DNA of 64,000 bases, taken from Leptobrachium leishanense. Its lineage: Eukaryota > Chordata > Amphibia > Anura > Megophryidae. The DNA lies in contig CM019064.1 in the NCBI GenBank assembly GCA_009667805.1, forward strand, positions 110,768,328 to 110,832,327. Reading direction: 5' to 3'. A program made the translations under genes and the position numbers. Shown in pieces: positions 45,410 through 59,520 of this stretch; within the stretch, counting starts at the first letter, position 1; the number at the start of each line of letters is the position of its first letter. The notes under the pieces are model-generated. The model did not search any database and was not told the origin of the DNA. It saw only the letters and a list, made by a program, of their open reading frames with translations.

Positions 45410-46055
45410 GATGCCAACATCACCAGAGTATAGCAGTACATATGATGCCTTTTTTACTGGGCTAATGTTACATTTAAAAGACAAGATTTTGAGAGTATAA
45501 CTCTCTTCTTCAGGTCTGGAAGCTGTACTGAACAAAATTATAGAATTGAACAATAAAGAGTCAAGCAGAATGATGGGGTGGTTAGGATGGGTGTCGCAAA
45601 TACTATTAGTAGAATAGTATAGTCCTCTCTGTTTACCCTTCTTGACATACTATTCCACTATCAGTATTTACGACACCCATCCTATCCCCCATCCTCCTGT
45701 TGGCTCTTTATTGTTCAATTCTATAATTTTGCTCAGTATAGCTTCCAGACCTGAAGAAGAGTGGCACACTCTCGAAAGCTTGTCTTTGAAATGTAACGTT
45801 AGTCCAATAAAAAAGGTACAACTATGTACTGGAATAGTATGGTCAAGAAGGGTAAACTGAGGACCATACTATTCTACTAATAGTATTTGCAGCACCCATC
45901 CTAACCACCCAATCGTTCTGCTTGGCTCTTTATTGTTGAATTCTATAATTTTGCTCAGTATAGCTTCCAGACCTGAAGAAGAGAGGTACTCTCGAAAGCT
46001 TCTCTTGAAATGTAACGTTAGTCAAATAAAAAAGGTACAACAATATACTGCTATA
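45410..46055. mobile_element. Cluster of three hammerhead-like repeats, one inverted and two in tandem
   Basis: Three copies share 'gcttccagacctgaagaaga', then a CTC-type stem, GAAAGCTT and 'aaaaaaggtac'. The first is on the minus strand (core 45513-45488); the second and third are on the plus strand (45750-45786 and 45973-46001), about 222 bp apart in tandem. All have CTGAAGA followed by an AGAG/CTCT stem and GAAA, the hammerhead layout, but the C after GAAA is replaced. Intervening DNA includes 'gctctttattgttcaattct'. Penelope-type pLTR fragments are a good candidate. Confidence 0.6.
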
Positions 46056-46106
46056 CAATTGTGATTTTTATATAAAATCTACTCTCTCTTTCTCTCTCTA
46101 TATATA

Positions 46107-47723
<1,617 letters not shown>

Positions 47724-47902
47724 TATATAGTATATACTGCATTAAAATCTTTATTCATTTGAGGGATGTACAATTCTTATGACAGGTTTCTTGAATATTT
47801 ATAGAATTATTTGTGATGTGATGATAATGAAATAAAATGATATTGCAATTCAGTATTTTTTAGTCAGGTGAATAAAATCAATGTGCTATGAAAAAAGTCC
47901 TA

Positions 47903-48083
47903 CAGGGCTATTCAGAAAGAGGTGAAAACCTTGAGAATGACTGGAGAATTGAAAATTCTAGGTCAAAATAGTTAAACCAGAAACATTCTCCCATTTATCT
48001 CACTTACCAAATTGGCTATTTGGTCTAGATTGTTCATTCTCCTGGCAGTTCTCAAGGTTTTCACCTCTCTCTGAATAACCCTG
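47903..48083. mobile_element. Palindromic MITE, 181 bp
   Basis: Ends 'cagggctattcagaaagagg' and 'cctctctctgaataaccctg'. Arms pair for about 70 bp on each side. Same family as 1290-1470 and 49331-49521. Confidence 0.8.
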
Positions 48084-49330
48084 AATGTGTATTATTATTA
48101 TTATTTTCATAAATACTTAATTGTTTAACATACTAGGACTCAATACGAGTCTACATGAGACAGATGAGCTGCTTGGACTTTCATTAATTATGATATGACG
48201 CCAAATTTTGTTGGATTTGAAATTTTTCTGCAAATTGCAACATGCCCTGGGTCAAAATAACCCAGAGGCATCTTGGCATCTTGCCCTAAACTCAACTTTA
48301 ACCTCAAATGCCAAGCACATGTTGTTAGAATATCCTGCAATTAAGAGGATCAGCATAAAATGGGTAATTCAACATGATCTAAATGACCCCCAAATCATCT
48401 CGTCTGCCAGCTTCACTGATCCTTGCTACCTTTTCTGGGTTTTAGAGCAGGCCCACTTTAAACCTATTACTTGGTAGAAAATAGCTGCAGGTAAGCCATA
48501 TATTATTAAAGAAACTGACCTGATCTGTACGGTCAAAAAATTATAATATATTCATAACAACTGCATTTTGCTATGAACATAAGTACTAAAGTGGATTTGT
48601 AACAAAAAACTGTCAAAACAGAAGAATGATGAATGAGTCCTTAATATTTTGCAAAAAATGCTTTTTTTTCATAAACACGTGTTCAGGAATTTTTAGTCTG
48701 CCCATTTCAGTCTGGAGGGTTCAGCTAGTGCATGTGTTCCCTATGTAAATAGCATTATATGTGTAGTATAGGAACTACAGCACAAAATTAGAGGAAGCAA
48801 ATTATCAGAGTCTGGGTAAATTCTGTCATTATAATATGATTAATGGTTTTCCTGCTAATGTTAAAAAATGGTTTTAATTCATCACGGTTGCACCGTACTT
48901 CATATACTGTTGTTCCCCGAAGGTCCCCTGAGCTAAATCCACTGTTCTTTCAATGACAGAACAATGGTTAATAAATAACCCATTTAACCCCTTCATTACC
49001 AAGCAATTTTTTTTTAATAAATGCTATCATAGCATCTATTTGAAACATGGGATGCAAAGTTTACAATAAATAAAGGGTAAAATAGAAGTTTCCTACAGAA
49101 ATTGTTATTCTGAGAAAGTTAAAAAAAATAAAAATAATGTTCATTCTCTCATTTTTAAGTTTTTCATGTATTTGTTTTCCTTCACAGAAATATTGTTGAA
49201 CTGTAAGATTTTGAGCTCTAGATGGTGTCCCTTATATTACACAATTTAAAACGGGGTCTACATTATTATCATACAGGCAGAAAAGACCTTTGTATTAGAT
49301 ACTGTAACAGTGATAAAGATAAATCATTTA
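48084..49330. other. No gene seen
   Basis: AT-rich. The open frame at 48208-48477 shows no recognisable domain and is not supported. Confidence 0.45.
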
Positions 49331-49521
49331 CAGGGTTATTCAGAGAGCGTGAAAAGCAGGAGAATGACTGGAGAATGACTGGAGAATGAAAAATTCTAGG
49401 TCAAAATAGCCAAACCAGAAAAATTCTCCCTTTCATCTCACTTCCCAAATCGGCTATTTTGACCTAGAATTTATCATTCTCCAGCCATTCTCCTGCTTTT
49501 CACGCTCTCTGAATAACCCTG
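49331..49521. mobile_element. Palindromic MITE, 191 bp, well preserved
   Basis: Ends 'cagggttattcagagagcgt' and 'acgctctctgaataaccctg' are perfect inverted repeats over 20 bases, and the arms continue through 'gaaaagcaggagaatg'. Contains a local duplication 'gagaatgactg'. Confidence 0.88.
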
Positions 49522-49611
49522 AAAAATTGTGAGATCTCCACCTTATGGGGATTTGTAGTGATCATATTGAGATTATTAGCAATGCGGCTTCCAAAAAATA
49601 CCAACAGAATC

Positions 49612-50470
49612 TAAAAATAATATGTGTATGTGACATAATGCCTGAATTAGGGAAATTACAGTACCACCTTGTATCTGTACTGTACAGGGATTTTCACTCA
49701 TTATAACCCCTGACTCCTATCCCTGTAAAGCAGTGATGACCCCCAGAGCTCTAACTGTGTTCTGACAAATCCCTCGCTGCTGTAATGCAGTAGTAATATA
49801 TTTGAACGTTTTGTTACAGTGAGATTTAGGGCTGCTATGTGCAGCTGGTTTTATGTCTCTACAGGCTATTTGGAGAGACATAAAATAAAGGATTTTGTTT
49901 CTCCACAGGGGACACACTAATCCTGCTTTAAAAAGGTGTGAAAATTATCTTTTAATATGCTAATGAGTGCTTTTCAATGCATTACAATGCAAAATCGAGA
50001 GATCTTGATTTTGGGTGTGAAGCGGTTAATGTTATTGAGAAAAGTAAAAATAATATATGTTTGTGGCATAATGCCTGCATATGGAAATTAGAATCACACC
50101 TTATGTCTGTACTGTACAGGGATTTTCAGTTATTTTAACCACCTTGGTCTTATCCCTGTACAGCAGGGAGTGACCCCAGAGCTCTCCTTCTATTCTGCTC
50201 TCTCTGTGGCTGCTATAATGCTGATCAACATTTATTGAACATTTTGTTACAGTGATTCAGGTAGTTACAGTGCTACAGGTGGAGACTGCTCCTTGTACCT
50301 TCTTTGCAGTAATACGGTATGATCTGGGTGGCATCTCACAAAGAATTTAGTTTCTCTACAGAAGGCACACTACAGAGAATTTATTTTCATCTGGAGAGCA
50401 CACTAATCTTGCAATAAAAGGTGTACGAAATGGTTTGTATATGCTAATCTCAGATTTTCATTGTATTGCA
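49612..50470 (+). repeat. Diverged tandem duplication, about 430-bp unit
   Basis: Two consecutive copies share, in order, 'cataatgcctg', 'tctgtactgtacagggattt', 'agagctct', 'ttttgttacagtga' and 'cacactaatc', with the second copy starting near 50047. Several substitutions and small indels separate them. No coding content. Confidence 0.75.
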
Positions 50471-50820
50471 ATGAAATATCGTCATAGGCATGCACAAGAG
50501 GTATTTTTGGATAAAGAGGTCTTCATTCTCCTCCTACATTCACATTGTATATGTCCCTTACCTGGTTCAAGAAAAATATCATAAAAACTGTCTGTATTTC
50601 GGATTACAGGCTTGCTATTTCTAATGAAAAATGTGAATTTTGTACAATAATCCTGTAAACATAAGTTTTCAGTTAGTAAAAGTTCCATGGGTGCACATCC
50701 TAATGCAATGAGCTGCCCATCTCAGTGAATATACACATTTTTGGTAGTGAAGAGGTTGAATGCTCCCTCCCTGAGGGACTTGTATTATCTCTCTGTTTTC
50801 TTTGTGTTTTGCCATATACA

Positions 50821-51130
50821 GTTGTTGTGACATCCTCTGCCCCTGCGGCACTGCCTGGGGGTCTGGGCTCCCGGCGGCATTGCTGGCTGGCCGAGTGCCA
50901 GGTTCGAGAGCTGGCAGATCGGCATCTGAAGGGGCGGGGCCTGGCATGATGATGCAGAGCCACCAGCCTTAAATACAGGGCGCGAGTCTTTACTCGTCGC
51001 CCTGACGTGGAGTAAATTTTCCCGCATTGCCAGCTGTACCTTGAGTCAGTTTTGCTTTTTTGCTTATCCAGTTACCGATTGATTGCTTGTACGAGGACCC
51101 TGATTTGTTGACAGACCCGGCTTCCCCTCT
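50821..51130. other. GC-rich island, unassigned
   Basis: CpG- and GC-rich relative to both sides, containing 'ccttaaatacagggcgcgag', which resembles a weak TATA context before a GC-rich start region. It could be part of an LTR or an unrelated GC island. No gene is supported downstream. Confidence 0.3.
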
Positions 51131-52438
51131 GACGATTCTTACGCTTCATTCCCTGTATGTTTGTCTGTATTGCAGGCCTATGTTGCGCCACTTGTTTCCC
51201 TCTGGAGTTCTGCCCTACAGGTTGCTCACTTAATCAGCTTCCCGATTTGCTTAACGAGTCCTCAGCCTGGGTACTCTGCATCTCGCATATTCTGTGCAAG
51301 TAAACCTGTCCGTCAATTCATTGAATCTATCAAGCCTCTATATAGAAGTCCTGCCCTGCAGGCTGCTGAATATAGAGAGTGCCAACGTTGTTTTGTTGAG
51401 AGCAAGTATAAAAGTATTTCCTCTAATATATATATACTTCATGCACCACGACTGTTGTTAAAAGCAATCTAAACAATATCAATAACCACGCTTTTCTGAC
51501 TCACGTTATGCTCAAGCCTTAAGTCTCTATATCTATGTACAAAGAGTTGAAGTGCTTTCGCTCTGCAGCCTCTTGGTCTTGAAACCAGTTGGTGTTGAGT
51601 GGTATTCAGGATTATGTAATGCCTCCCTGGTTTGGGACTTAAGGTATCACAGTGTTTTTTGCCTTGAACCTTCGTATTGTACTCATCTGTCCATTAAGAT
51701 CCAAACTACGCTTATCCTGGGTGAGCGCCATAGCGCCCGTTACAGTTGTGCTCCCAGCTGCACATATATTTATCTTCTGACTTACACTGCAGGACACAGA
51801 GTACAACATCATGCTAGTCATCATTATGACATCATATTTCCTCTCTAGATGTGGTCAGTATTTCAGAATGAAATAACAAGAGGAGAGAGGTGTGTACCAG
51901 AACGCACATACACCTCAACAACAAGAACCAGAACTAGGTTTACTTATACTTGCTGTATATAGGAGAAGGTAGACAGGACATAATTGTTAGGGATAAAGAG
52001 ATGCTGAGGTGAAAGGTGGAATGGATAATGATATGTGCGTATGATGGGTTATGAAATAAGAGTAAAACCAGGGGAAGAAAAGAATGTGGTGGGCACCAGT
52101 TATTGCAGTATTATAGTGGGGACAGACTATAACTGTGATGAAATTGGAGCAAAAAGGGATTGAGGTGTGGTACAGGGGCTGGGCAGTGCAATGAGGGAAT
52201 TTGGGTTTGTGAAATGGGACAGCAGAAATATGACAGGTGGTGAAGGGTTTGTGATGTGGGTGGGGAGGGTTGGAAGATGGCAAAAGCTTAAGTATGTACT
52301 GTAGAATGTAAGTTGATATGTGATAGTATCCAATTATGGGTATTGTTAATGAGTTATTTAATTATTAATATTTATTCTGTTTTTGATTTGTTGAAAAATA
52401 AACACAGACAGCATCCAAGTAACTTGGCCTCTAAATGA
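51131..52438. other. No gene seen
   Basis: No recognised coding region. The stretch 51990-52300 is purine-rich on the plus strand. Confidence 0.45.
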
Positions 52439-52774
52439 GGCCCCGTTCACACTGTGCTTTGAAAATCGTGCGAATTTCATATTCGCGACGTCGCGCGATA
52501 ATGTCGCACGATGTCACGCAACATTGCGGTTTTGGGCTTTTTTGCAAAGTACCACCAATGGAAATCGCAAAATCGCAAAATGCAAATCGCAAAAAAAGGG
52601 TCATGTACAAGCGACATGCTACCGCAACGCGCGACATCGCGCGACGTCGCGCGGCAAGATGTGAACAGCTCCAATGAAATGCATTGGAGATGCTACATAG
52701 CGCGACATCGTGCGGATTTTACTGCGATTTTGCGGCAAAATCCACGTGATAAATCGCACAGTGTGAACGGGGCC
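52439..52774. mobile_element. CpG-dense MITE, 336 bp
   Basis: Ends 'ggccccgttcacactgtgc' and 'gcacagtgtgaacggggcc' are perfect 19-bp inverted repeats ('gcacagtgtgaacggggcc'). Interior is dense in 'cgcgacgtcgcgcg'-type palindromes. Target duplication is unclear. Confidence 0.85.
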
Positions 52775-53727
52775 TAAGAGAAAAATTATTTAAATACAAA
52801 TTAGCCAACTGAAGTAAAATCTGTATATTGACATGTCTCTGCTTTACTCTTTCTTAACATTGAGAATGTTTGCTTTTTTCAGTTCCACCATAACGTTGCA
52901 TAAAGAATCAAATATATACATACAATTCCAAAGTCATTCTATTAATTATGCAACAGTAGTAATAGCAAACAAATTGGATATAGGCTTAAGGAACAATAAC
53001 CAGAGGTGGCAAGATGTCGTCAGACTAATATATTGTGTCATTCTTACTTTAATAGGTTTGTTTATATAAAAAGATTTTTATTTGGTCTGCTTTAATAGTC
53101 TTCTGTTACCGTTGCCATAAATGTTTAAACAACCTAACAGGACTCCTCACTTAACAACCAATACAAGCACATTCTATAAAAAATATTTTTCAATACTTTC
53201 AAATTACGTTTAGGAAAACAAAGGGAAATGTAACGATTCTAAAAGACATAAAACTGAATTTGCAATTCCAATCCCTAAAAGCTAATTCACACTTTTCCAC
53301 ATAAAATAAGAGTGGATTTCAAGTCAAGATTAGCATTAAAATGCTTTCCTAAGGCATTTCCTGTGTGTTACGGCACGGTGGCCTACAGCCAGAAAACAAA
53401 TTGCAGGTGCGCGTAATCAGAACAAATGACAGCGTTCAAGGTTGCTTTAGCTTTATATTTAATAGATTTTTAGATAATTTAGGTGAAAGGGTAGAGCACC
53501 TCAAGCATTGATGTTGAACAAGTGTGGGTGCAGTTCATTTGGAATTTTATTTTGTTAAATCATAATAGATATTTATAGAGAGTTATATTATGGGTCAGTT
53601 GTAAAGGCACCGCTCAGAAAAATAAAAAAGAAAACATGCATTTTTTAACAGTCCTCATTCTTATTGGTAAAAAGTTATTGCCTTTTCTTGCGGACTTCTA
53701 CGGCTTGGCAGCAATTTGCATGTCTTT
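52775..53727. other. AT-rich DNA, no gene seen
   Basis: Nothing recognised. Confidence 0.5.
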
Positions 53728-54158
53728 AAGGCTAGGGTCAGACGAAAGCATTTTTCCCCGCGAACGTGAAAAAGTGCGTCCGAACGCATTGACGTATTTT
53801 TTCACGGAATGCGCAAAAACAGTCAGACGACGCGCATTTTCGGTCGTGATTTTGTACGGATCGTCAATAAAACTCTTTTTGCGTCTGGACGTTATGTAGG
53901 CTGGACATTAGCAGCGTCTGACATCTCCTAATCACGCAAACACGCCGCTATGCCGCAGCTGCGCACTCAGTACGTCAGTACTAGCGGTTCAGCGTTCTCA
54001 GAAAAATGCGTTCAAATTCCACTTGCGTTGCACGGCCGGACTTTTGTGCGGCCGTACATCGTATATTGTCCATCATTGCCCGTCATCTGCTGCTAGTGCG
54101 GCCGTAATTATGTGCGCCAGAACGCACGTTAAAAGTGCGCTGGTCTGACCCCAGCCTT
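53728..54158 (-). mobile_element. 430-bp MITE, copy 2, reversed
   Basis: Reverse complement of the MITE at 35046-35474 with few differences along its whole length, which suggests both inserted fairly recently. Confidence 0.88.
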
Positions 54159-55132
54159 AGTCCTGTGGGCATAATGCCCAAATAGTTAAAACTGTAAAAT
54201 AAGCTGTTCAAAGCTCTGAAATATCGGGCTTTCAGCAGCCGATGAAGGGAGAAAAGGAAGAAAATAGACCAGCTGCTCAAACCTCTAACTCAACTTGGCA
54301 GTAGATGGCACCATCTACTGTCCAAATAAGCTATTTACAGTAAGACATAAAATCGGTATAAACTTAATTATTTCTTACTTTAAAATTTATTTTAAATGAT
54401 TTTTAAAAAAACAGTGGTTTCTGATAATGTTTTTTTGGAAAATCACTTGGTAGTGCAGGGGTTAAATTAAGTGCTAATGTACAGTGTTAGAATGCATTCC
54501 TGATATAAAATTTTAAGTGCGTGAATCCATTGAGTTCTTTCAACGCAATTGTAGAGTTTATTCATTGTAATTTAGATCTCACTCATATCATCCTCTGTGA
54601 CTGCAAAGTAGCTCTAAGAATAGCCACCACAATGGGTATTCCATAGCAAACGCAGACAGTAGCGTTCATATGAGTGACTGGTAACGCAAGGATAAGTGTT
54701 TTTAACGCACGTCCCCCATATTACCTTACTAACAATAAACCCATAAGAAATGCGGTAGCGCATCAGTGATTACACTAGCTTCCGCGAGCTTACTGTACTT
54801 TTCGCATCCTATACTTCAAATGGGGAGTGCAATCATTAATTAGCATTTGATAAGTAAGGTATTACAAAGTCCTAGCGCTAATTACAGCAGGGATGCAGAC
54901 AGCCATTATTTTACCAAGGACTAAAAGCTGGTGCTAAATGATTCTGCATTTGCAAAATCATTTAGCACCCCCTGACCCCCCCCCCAATTAACCCCATACT
55001 CACCTATCATCCCGCAGCAATATTGGTGGCCCATTCCTCTTTTTGTCCCTGGGTGCAGAGTGAGACTGGGAACAAATAGTACCCAGTCTTCTTTCATGAT
55101 TTTAAAAGACTGGGATATATTACATTGTTGGT
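54159..55132. other. Unassigned DNA with an interspersed fragment
   Basis: 54780-54850 shares 'cctatactt' and 'atggggag' phrases with 36890-37165. No gene. Confidence 0.45.
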
Positions 55133-55803
55133 GCTAAGTGCTAACGTTAGCACTCATCTGCGTGGGCGTTAACGTTAGCCCCGGTGGCCACCGCATATTA
55201 CAATCCAAACGCTAATGGGTTAAGAAACCCATTACCATTTGGTACCTTGCGCTTTTCAGCGCGAGGTTACTGTACTTTGCGCTCCCTATACTTAACATAA
55301 AAAGTCCTAATGCTGATTAACACTGATTAACGTCCGGCTGTGGCTAGCAAAAAGTTAACTACAGCAGAATCCATTAGCACGAGCCAAAACCCCCCACCCC
55401 CTGAAAAAATCCAGTTACTCACCTCCTATCCCACGGCGAGGACCGTGGCTCCATCCACCTCCTCCATTCGGCGGGAGCAGAGAGAGACTGGAGGAAAAAG
55501 TCCCCAGTCTCTCCCTGCGGATCACTATGCCAACCTGCCGGATCTCACGAGGCGAGATCCAGGAGGTCATGTGACTGCCAGAGTCTGCCTCGATGGAGTA
55601 CTAGACTCCATGGAGAGGATGCGCATGGCGGCACTTAGCGCTACCGTGCGCATCCCGTGGCTTAGCACCCGTTAACAATGCAGGCAGCTTTTCTAGCACC
55701 TGCATTGTAATTACACGCTAAAACGGGGCGCAAAGGAGAAACCTGCAGTCGCAGGTTTTTCTCCTTTGCGTCCCTGTTTTAGCGTGGACAATGTAATGTA
55801 GCC
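55133..55803. mobile_element. Element with 'attacattgt' ends and a 68-bp hairpin
   Basis: Left end 'tattacattgttggtgctaa' and right end 'gacaatgtaatgtagccc' are short inverted repeats. At 55716-55785, arms 'cgcaaaggagaaacctgc' and 'gcaggtttttctcctttgcg' pair almost perfectly. The left end resembles the MITE at 5444-5574. The interior is GC-rich and non-coding. Confidence 0.6.
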
Positions 55804-56183
55804 CTATATACAGTCAGGTCCAGAAATATTGGAACATCGACACAATTCTAACATCTTTGGCTCTATACACCACCACAATGGAGTTGGAATGAAACAAACA
55901 TAATGTGCTTTAACTGCAGACTGTCAGCTTTAATTTGAGGGAATGTACATCCAACTCAGGTGAACGGTGTAGGACTTACAGCAGTTTGCAGATGTGCCTC
56001 CCACTTGTTAAGGGGCCAAAGGTAAAGGGACAATTGGCTTCTCAGCTGTTCCATGGCCAGATGTGTGATATTCCCTCATTACCCCAATTACAATGTGCAG
56101 ATAAAAGGCCCAGAGTTCATTTGAAGTGTGCTATTTGCATTTGGAACATTCTCAAAAAGAAGGAAAGCACCGGTGAGCTCAGC

Positions 56184-56505
56184 AGGGCCGTCTTTAACGC
56201 GGGGCAAAAGGGGCAGTTGCCCCGGGCCCAGTCACTTGAGGGGCCCAAAGCAGCTGCCCCCTTGGGCCCGCGGCAAAGATCGCTGGCGCCGCTGAAAACG
56301 AGTTGTGTATGTGTGTTGCAACTACTATTTGTTGTCCTCCAGGCTCCACTCTGTATGAAGCTGCCAGCGACGCCGTCTGGCTGTGGGACTGTAACTCACA
56401 CAGAGGGCCTGGGCTGGCAGCAGGCAGCCACAGAGCCGCTGCAGCGCCAACCCAGCGTGCGTGCCTTCCTTCAACCGGACGCAGGGCTGGGATGGGAACT
56501 GCACT
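56184..56505. mobile_element. GC-rich insertion inside the Tc1 copy
   Basis: The match to the 6728 copy stops after 'ggtgagctcagca' and resumes at 'cctaacaaagccttcacag'. The inserted 320 bp starts 'gggccgtctttaacgc', has a self-complementary 'gggcagttgccccgggccc' start and is much more GC-rich. About 230 bp of transposase is missing at the site. Family unknown. Confidence 0.65.
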
Positions 56506-57117
56506 CAACAAAGCCTAACAAAGCCTTCACAGTTCTGGAACAAGATCCTATGGACAGATGAGACCAAGATCAACTTGTACCAGAGTGCAATGATCCACTG
56601 CTCATGATCCTAAGCATACCACCTCATCAGTGAAGCATGGTGGTGGTAGTGTCATGGCGTGGGCATGTATGGCTGCCAATTGAACTGGTTCTCTTGTATT
56701 TATTCATGATGTGACTGCTGACAAAAGCAGCAGGATGAATTCCTTGTGTTTCGGGCAATATTATCTGCTCACATTCAGCCAAATGCTGCAGAACTCATTG
56801 GACGGCGCTTCACAGTGTAGATGGACAATGACTCAAAGCATACTGCAAAAGCAACCAAAGAGTTTTTGAAGGGACAGAAGTGGAATGTTATGCAATGGCC
56901 TAGTCAATCACCTGACCTGAATCCCATTGAGCGTGCATTTCACTTGCTGAAGACAAAACTGAAGGGAAAATGCCCCAAGAACAAGCAGGAACTGAAGACC
57001 ATTGCAGTAGAGGCCTGGCAGAGCATCACCAGGGATGAAACCCAGCGTCTGGTGATGTCTATGCATTCCAGACTTCAGGCTGTGATTGACTGCAAAGGAT
57101 TTGCAACCAAGTATTAA
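56500..57117 (+). pseudogene. Tc1 transposase C-terminal remnant
   Basis: Open from 56821 to 57117 with the second catalytic Asp in MDNDSKHTAKATK and the third position in SPDLNPIERAFHLL, spaced D34E. Upstream residues (around 56560-56820) match the other copy but are broken by a stop at 56818-56820 and frame changes. The N-terminal DNA-binding part is replaced by the GC-rich insertion, so the copy is dead. Confidence 0.88.
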
Positions 57118-57373
57118 GAAGGGAAAGTTTGATTTATGATTTATTATTCTGTTCCATTACCTATGGTCCCTTAACAGGTGGGAGGCACATCTGCAAACTG
57201 CTGTAAGTCCTACACCGTTCACCTGAGTTGGATGTACATACCCTCAAATTAAAGCTGACAGTCTGCAGTTAAAGCACATTGTGTTTGTTTCATTCCAACT
57301 CCATTTTGGTGGTGTATAGAGCCAAAGATGTTGGAATTGTGTCGATGTCCCAATATTTCTGGACCTGACTGTA

Positions 57374-59220
57374 GGTATCGATATGGCACATATTGCTTGT
57401 GCATCTCTGAATGTGCAAATATCGATCTAAGATATCTTTATATTCACAATTTGTATCTGCTGGAGAAAATAATCATAGTAGAGAATAGTAACTAAGCTTC
57501 TGTTAACATAAAACTAAAGTATATTAACAGTCTGAGGTTCATGACAATTAATGATATGCATTAAAATATACATCTTTTGTTCGTTTGTTAGTCATTAGTT
57601 CGTTAAAGTAATGTATCCTGCAGAATTATGTTTATCGTTTATTAGCTCAAATATTTTAAAGACTCATGTGAAAACTTTAAGGTTTTGGGCATTCTGTTGC
57701 ACCCAATTATATTATGACGAACATAGCATCTGGGATTGTTTTTCTTCATAGGTCATCAAGGGCATTGTTATTTTAGAGCTATAGACTAAATTACAAAAGC
57801 TGTGACCTCTACCTAAACCTGAGTGTAGTACTTGTAGGTCTTTCATGACCTCTCTGATGACCCTGACTATTCTTTCTAGGCCAGTCAAGACAGTGAACCT
57901 TGGTTGGTCACAACCAATGCGTATTAGATTAATAGATTCATCTTCAAAACATGTTAGAAGTAACTTGAGTATTAAATCAGTATTAACATTGCCGAGGCAG
58001 GGTCATTAGTTGTTAATCACAGACATAATTTTATAAATTTTATCCAGATTCATCTTGTCCTTCAAAAACATCCAGGGAAGCTAATTTTATGGAATATGTT
58101 GATAATCACCATACCATAACATGTCATTTAAACGCTTCCGCCTTAATCTTCTGTTGTTTCATTAACTGCAGAACAATCAAGTTATTATAAATGCCATACC
58201 ATGATTGTAATTGCAGTGGCACATGACAACCATATCAACCAATCAGCAGTTATGAATATTGTGATGTATCCCCAATCCTCTACATACCCTGATATCTGGC
58301 AATTTAGTCAATATGAACGCCATTCCTCTCCAAAAACATGTTGACATATTTAACTAGAGTGATGGGAACCTGTATTGACAATGTATTTCAACTATAACTT
58401 GTTACAATGCACTTCAAAACAATAAACACACAGACACACAGTATATGAATTTAGAATGGATTTATATTATATATAGGCAAGGAACTTTTACTAGGGTTGG
58501 AATAATGTAGGGGAGGTGGCCATTGCTAGATATGGAAATGGCTTTTCCCCGATTAGCTGTATATTGGACCAGGGTGACTTTCTTCCTGGAAGAAAGCACA
58601 GAGAAGAAACAAATGTGGATCCTGTTGTGTTGCCCGCAGCGAATAATATTGAAAGTCCTGACCAGGCAGAGCACTCACATTGTTTGCTCTCCTCATCAGG
58701 TCGCTAAAAAAGCCTCAGTGGCATCCTTGATGATTTTGTGAGAAGCCTTGCAGAGCAGCCTTCACAAATCAATTCAGCATCCCAGCCATTTCTCAAGCCT
58801 GGTGTGGAAATTTGATACTCTTGCTGAAAAAGCAGGAGAATTATTAACAAATTTTACCAGAGGCAGTGTGAAGGATGGCTGGATCCTTTCCCACATTTAT
58901 GGGGAGGTCACTACAAGTGGGCAAATGATGGGTGGAGTAGAAAGCAAGAGTTACGGTGGGGGCATAAATTGCACAGTATTGGCAAAGAGCAGGGCTCGAG
59001 CAGGGCTTAGAGTTTCTCGCCACCAGTTGCCCCACCTGACCCCTACCCCTTTCCCACATAAATACACCCCCTTGCATTCACACACTTACCCCCCCATAAA
59101 TACACCCCCACCCCCACACTCACACAAAGTGAAAAAAAGAATTAATCCTACACTATCTGCCTATGGCGCTTGTTAAATGCCGTGGGGACATTGGGCTGGC
59201 AGGTGAGATCTGTATGATCT
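57374..59220. other. No gene recognised
   Basis: AT-rich with a few open frames (58516-58741, 58748-59176) that show no domain. 59080-59130 is C- and A-rich low-complexity DNA. Confidence 0.45.
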
Positions 59221-59221
59221 A

Positions 59222-59520
59222 TAGGCATGTGCATTTCGTTTCGTTCTGAATACAAATTCGGACGAAAATCACCATTTTGTTGCTTTTTCCCATAACTGAA
59301 AAACCCGGATTAATGAATTGATCCAACAATAAGAATCGTGGGACATATCCAAAGATCCAAAGATGAAAAATTGGACCGAAAATGATCCGAAAAACAATGT
59401 GAAACAAAAAAACGAGACAAAAACGATCCAAAACAAAAAAAAGACTAAACGAATGACCCAAAATGAAGAAAATATAGAACGAAATGATTCTGAATGAATA
59501 AAAACTTGTTTTTTTCCATC
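59222..59520. repeat. Fragment related to the hAT-like MITE at 33351
   Basis: Begins 'taggcatgtgcatttcgttt' and continues with 'aacgaaatga' and 'gatccgaaaa' phrases like the interior of 33351-34000. I cannot find the matching right end. Confidence 0.5.

Larger units (their letters stand above)
55811..57371 (+). mobile_element. Tc1/mariner element, second copy of the 6728 family
   Basis: Ends 'cagtcaggtccagaaatatt' and its inverse, with TA on each side. The transposase is on the plus strand. The middle is replaced by an unrelated GC-rich segment at about 56184-56505. Confidence 0.92.

Noticed and set aside
48208..48477. 89-residue open frame
   Set aside because: Length is expected by chance at this base composition and there is no recognisable domain.
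50821..51130. A gene promoter or CpG island
   Set aside because: No downstream coding sequence supports it and repeat LTRs can look the same; kept only as an unassigned GC-rich block.
58748..59176. 142-residue open frame
   Set aside because: The C-terminal half is proline- and histidine-rich low-complexity translation of a C-rich tract; no homology recognised and no start context or splice structure to support it.
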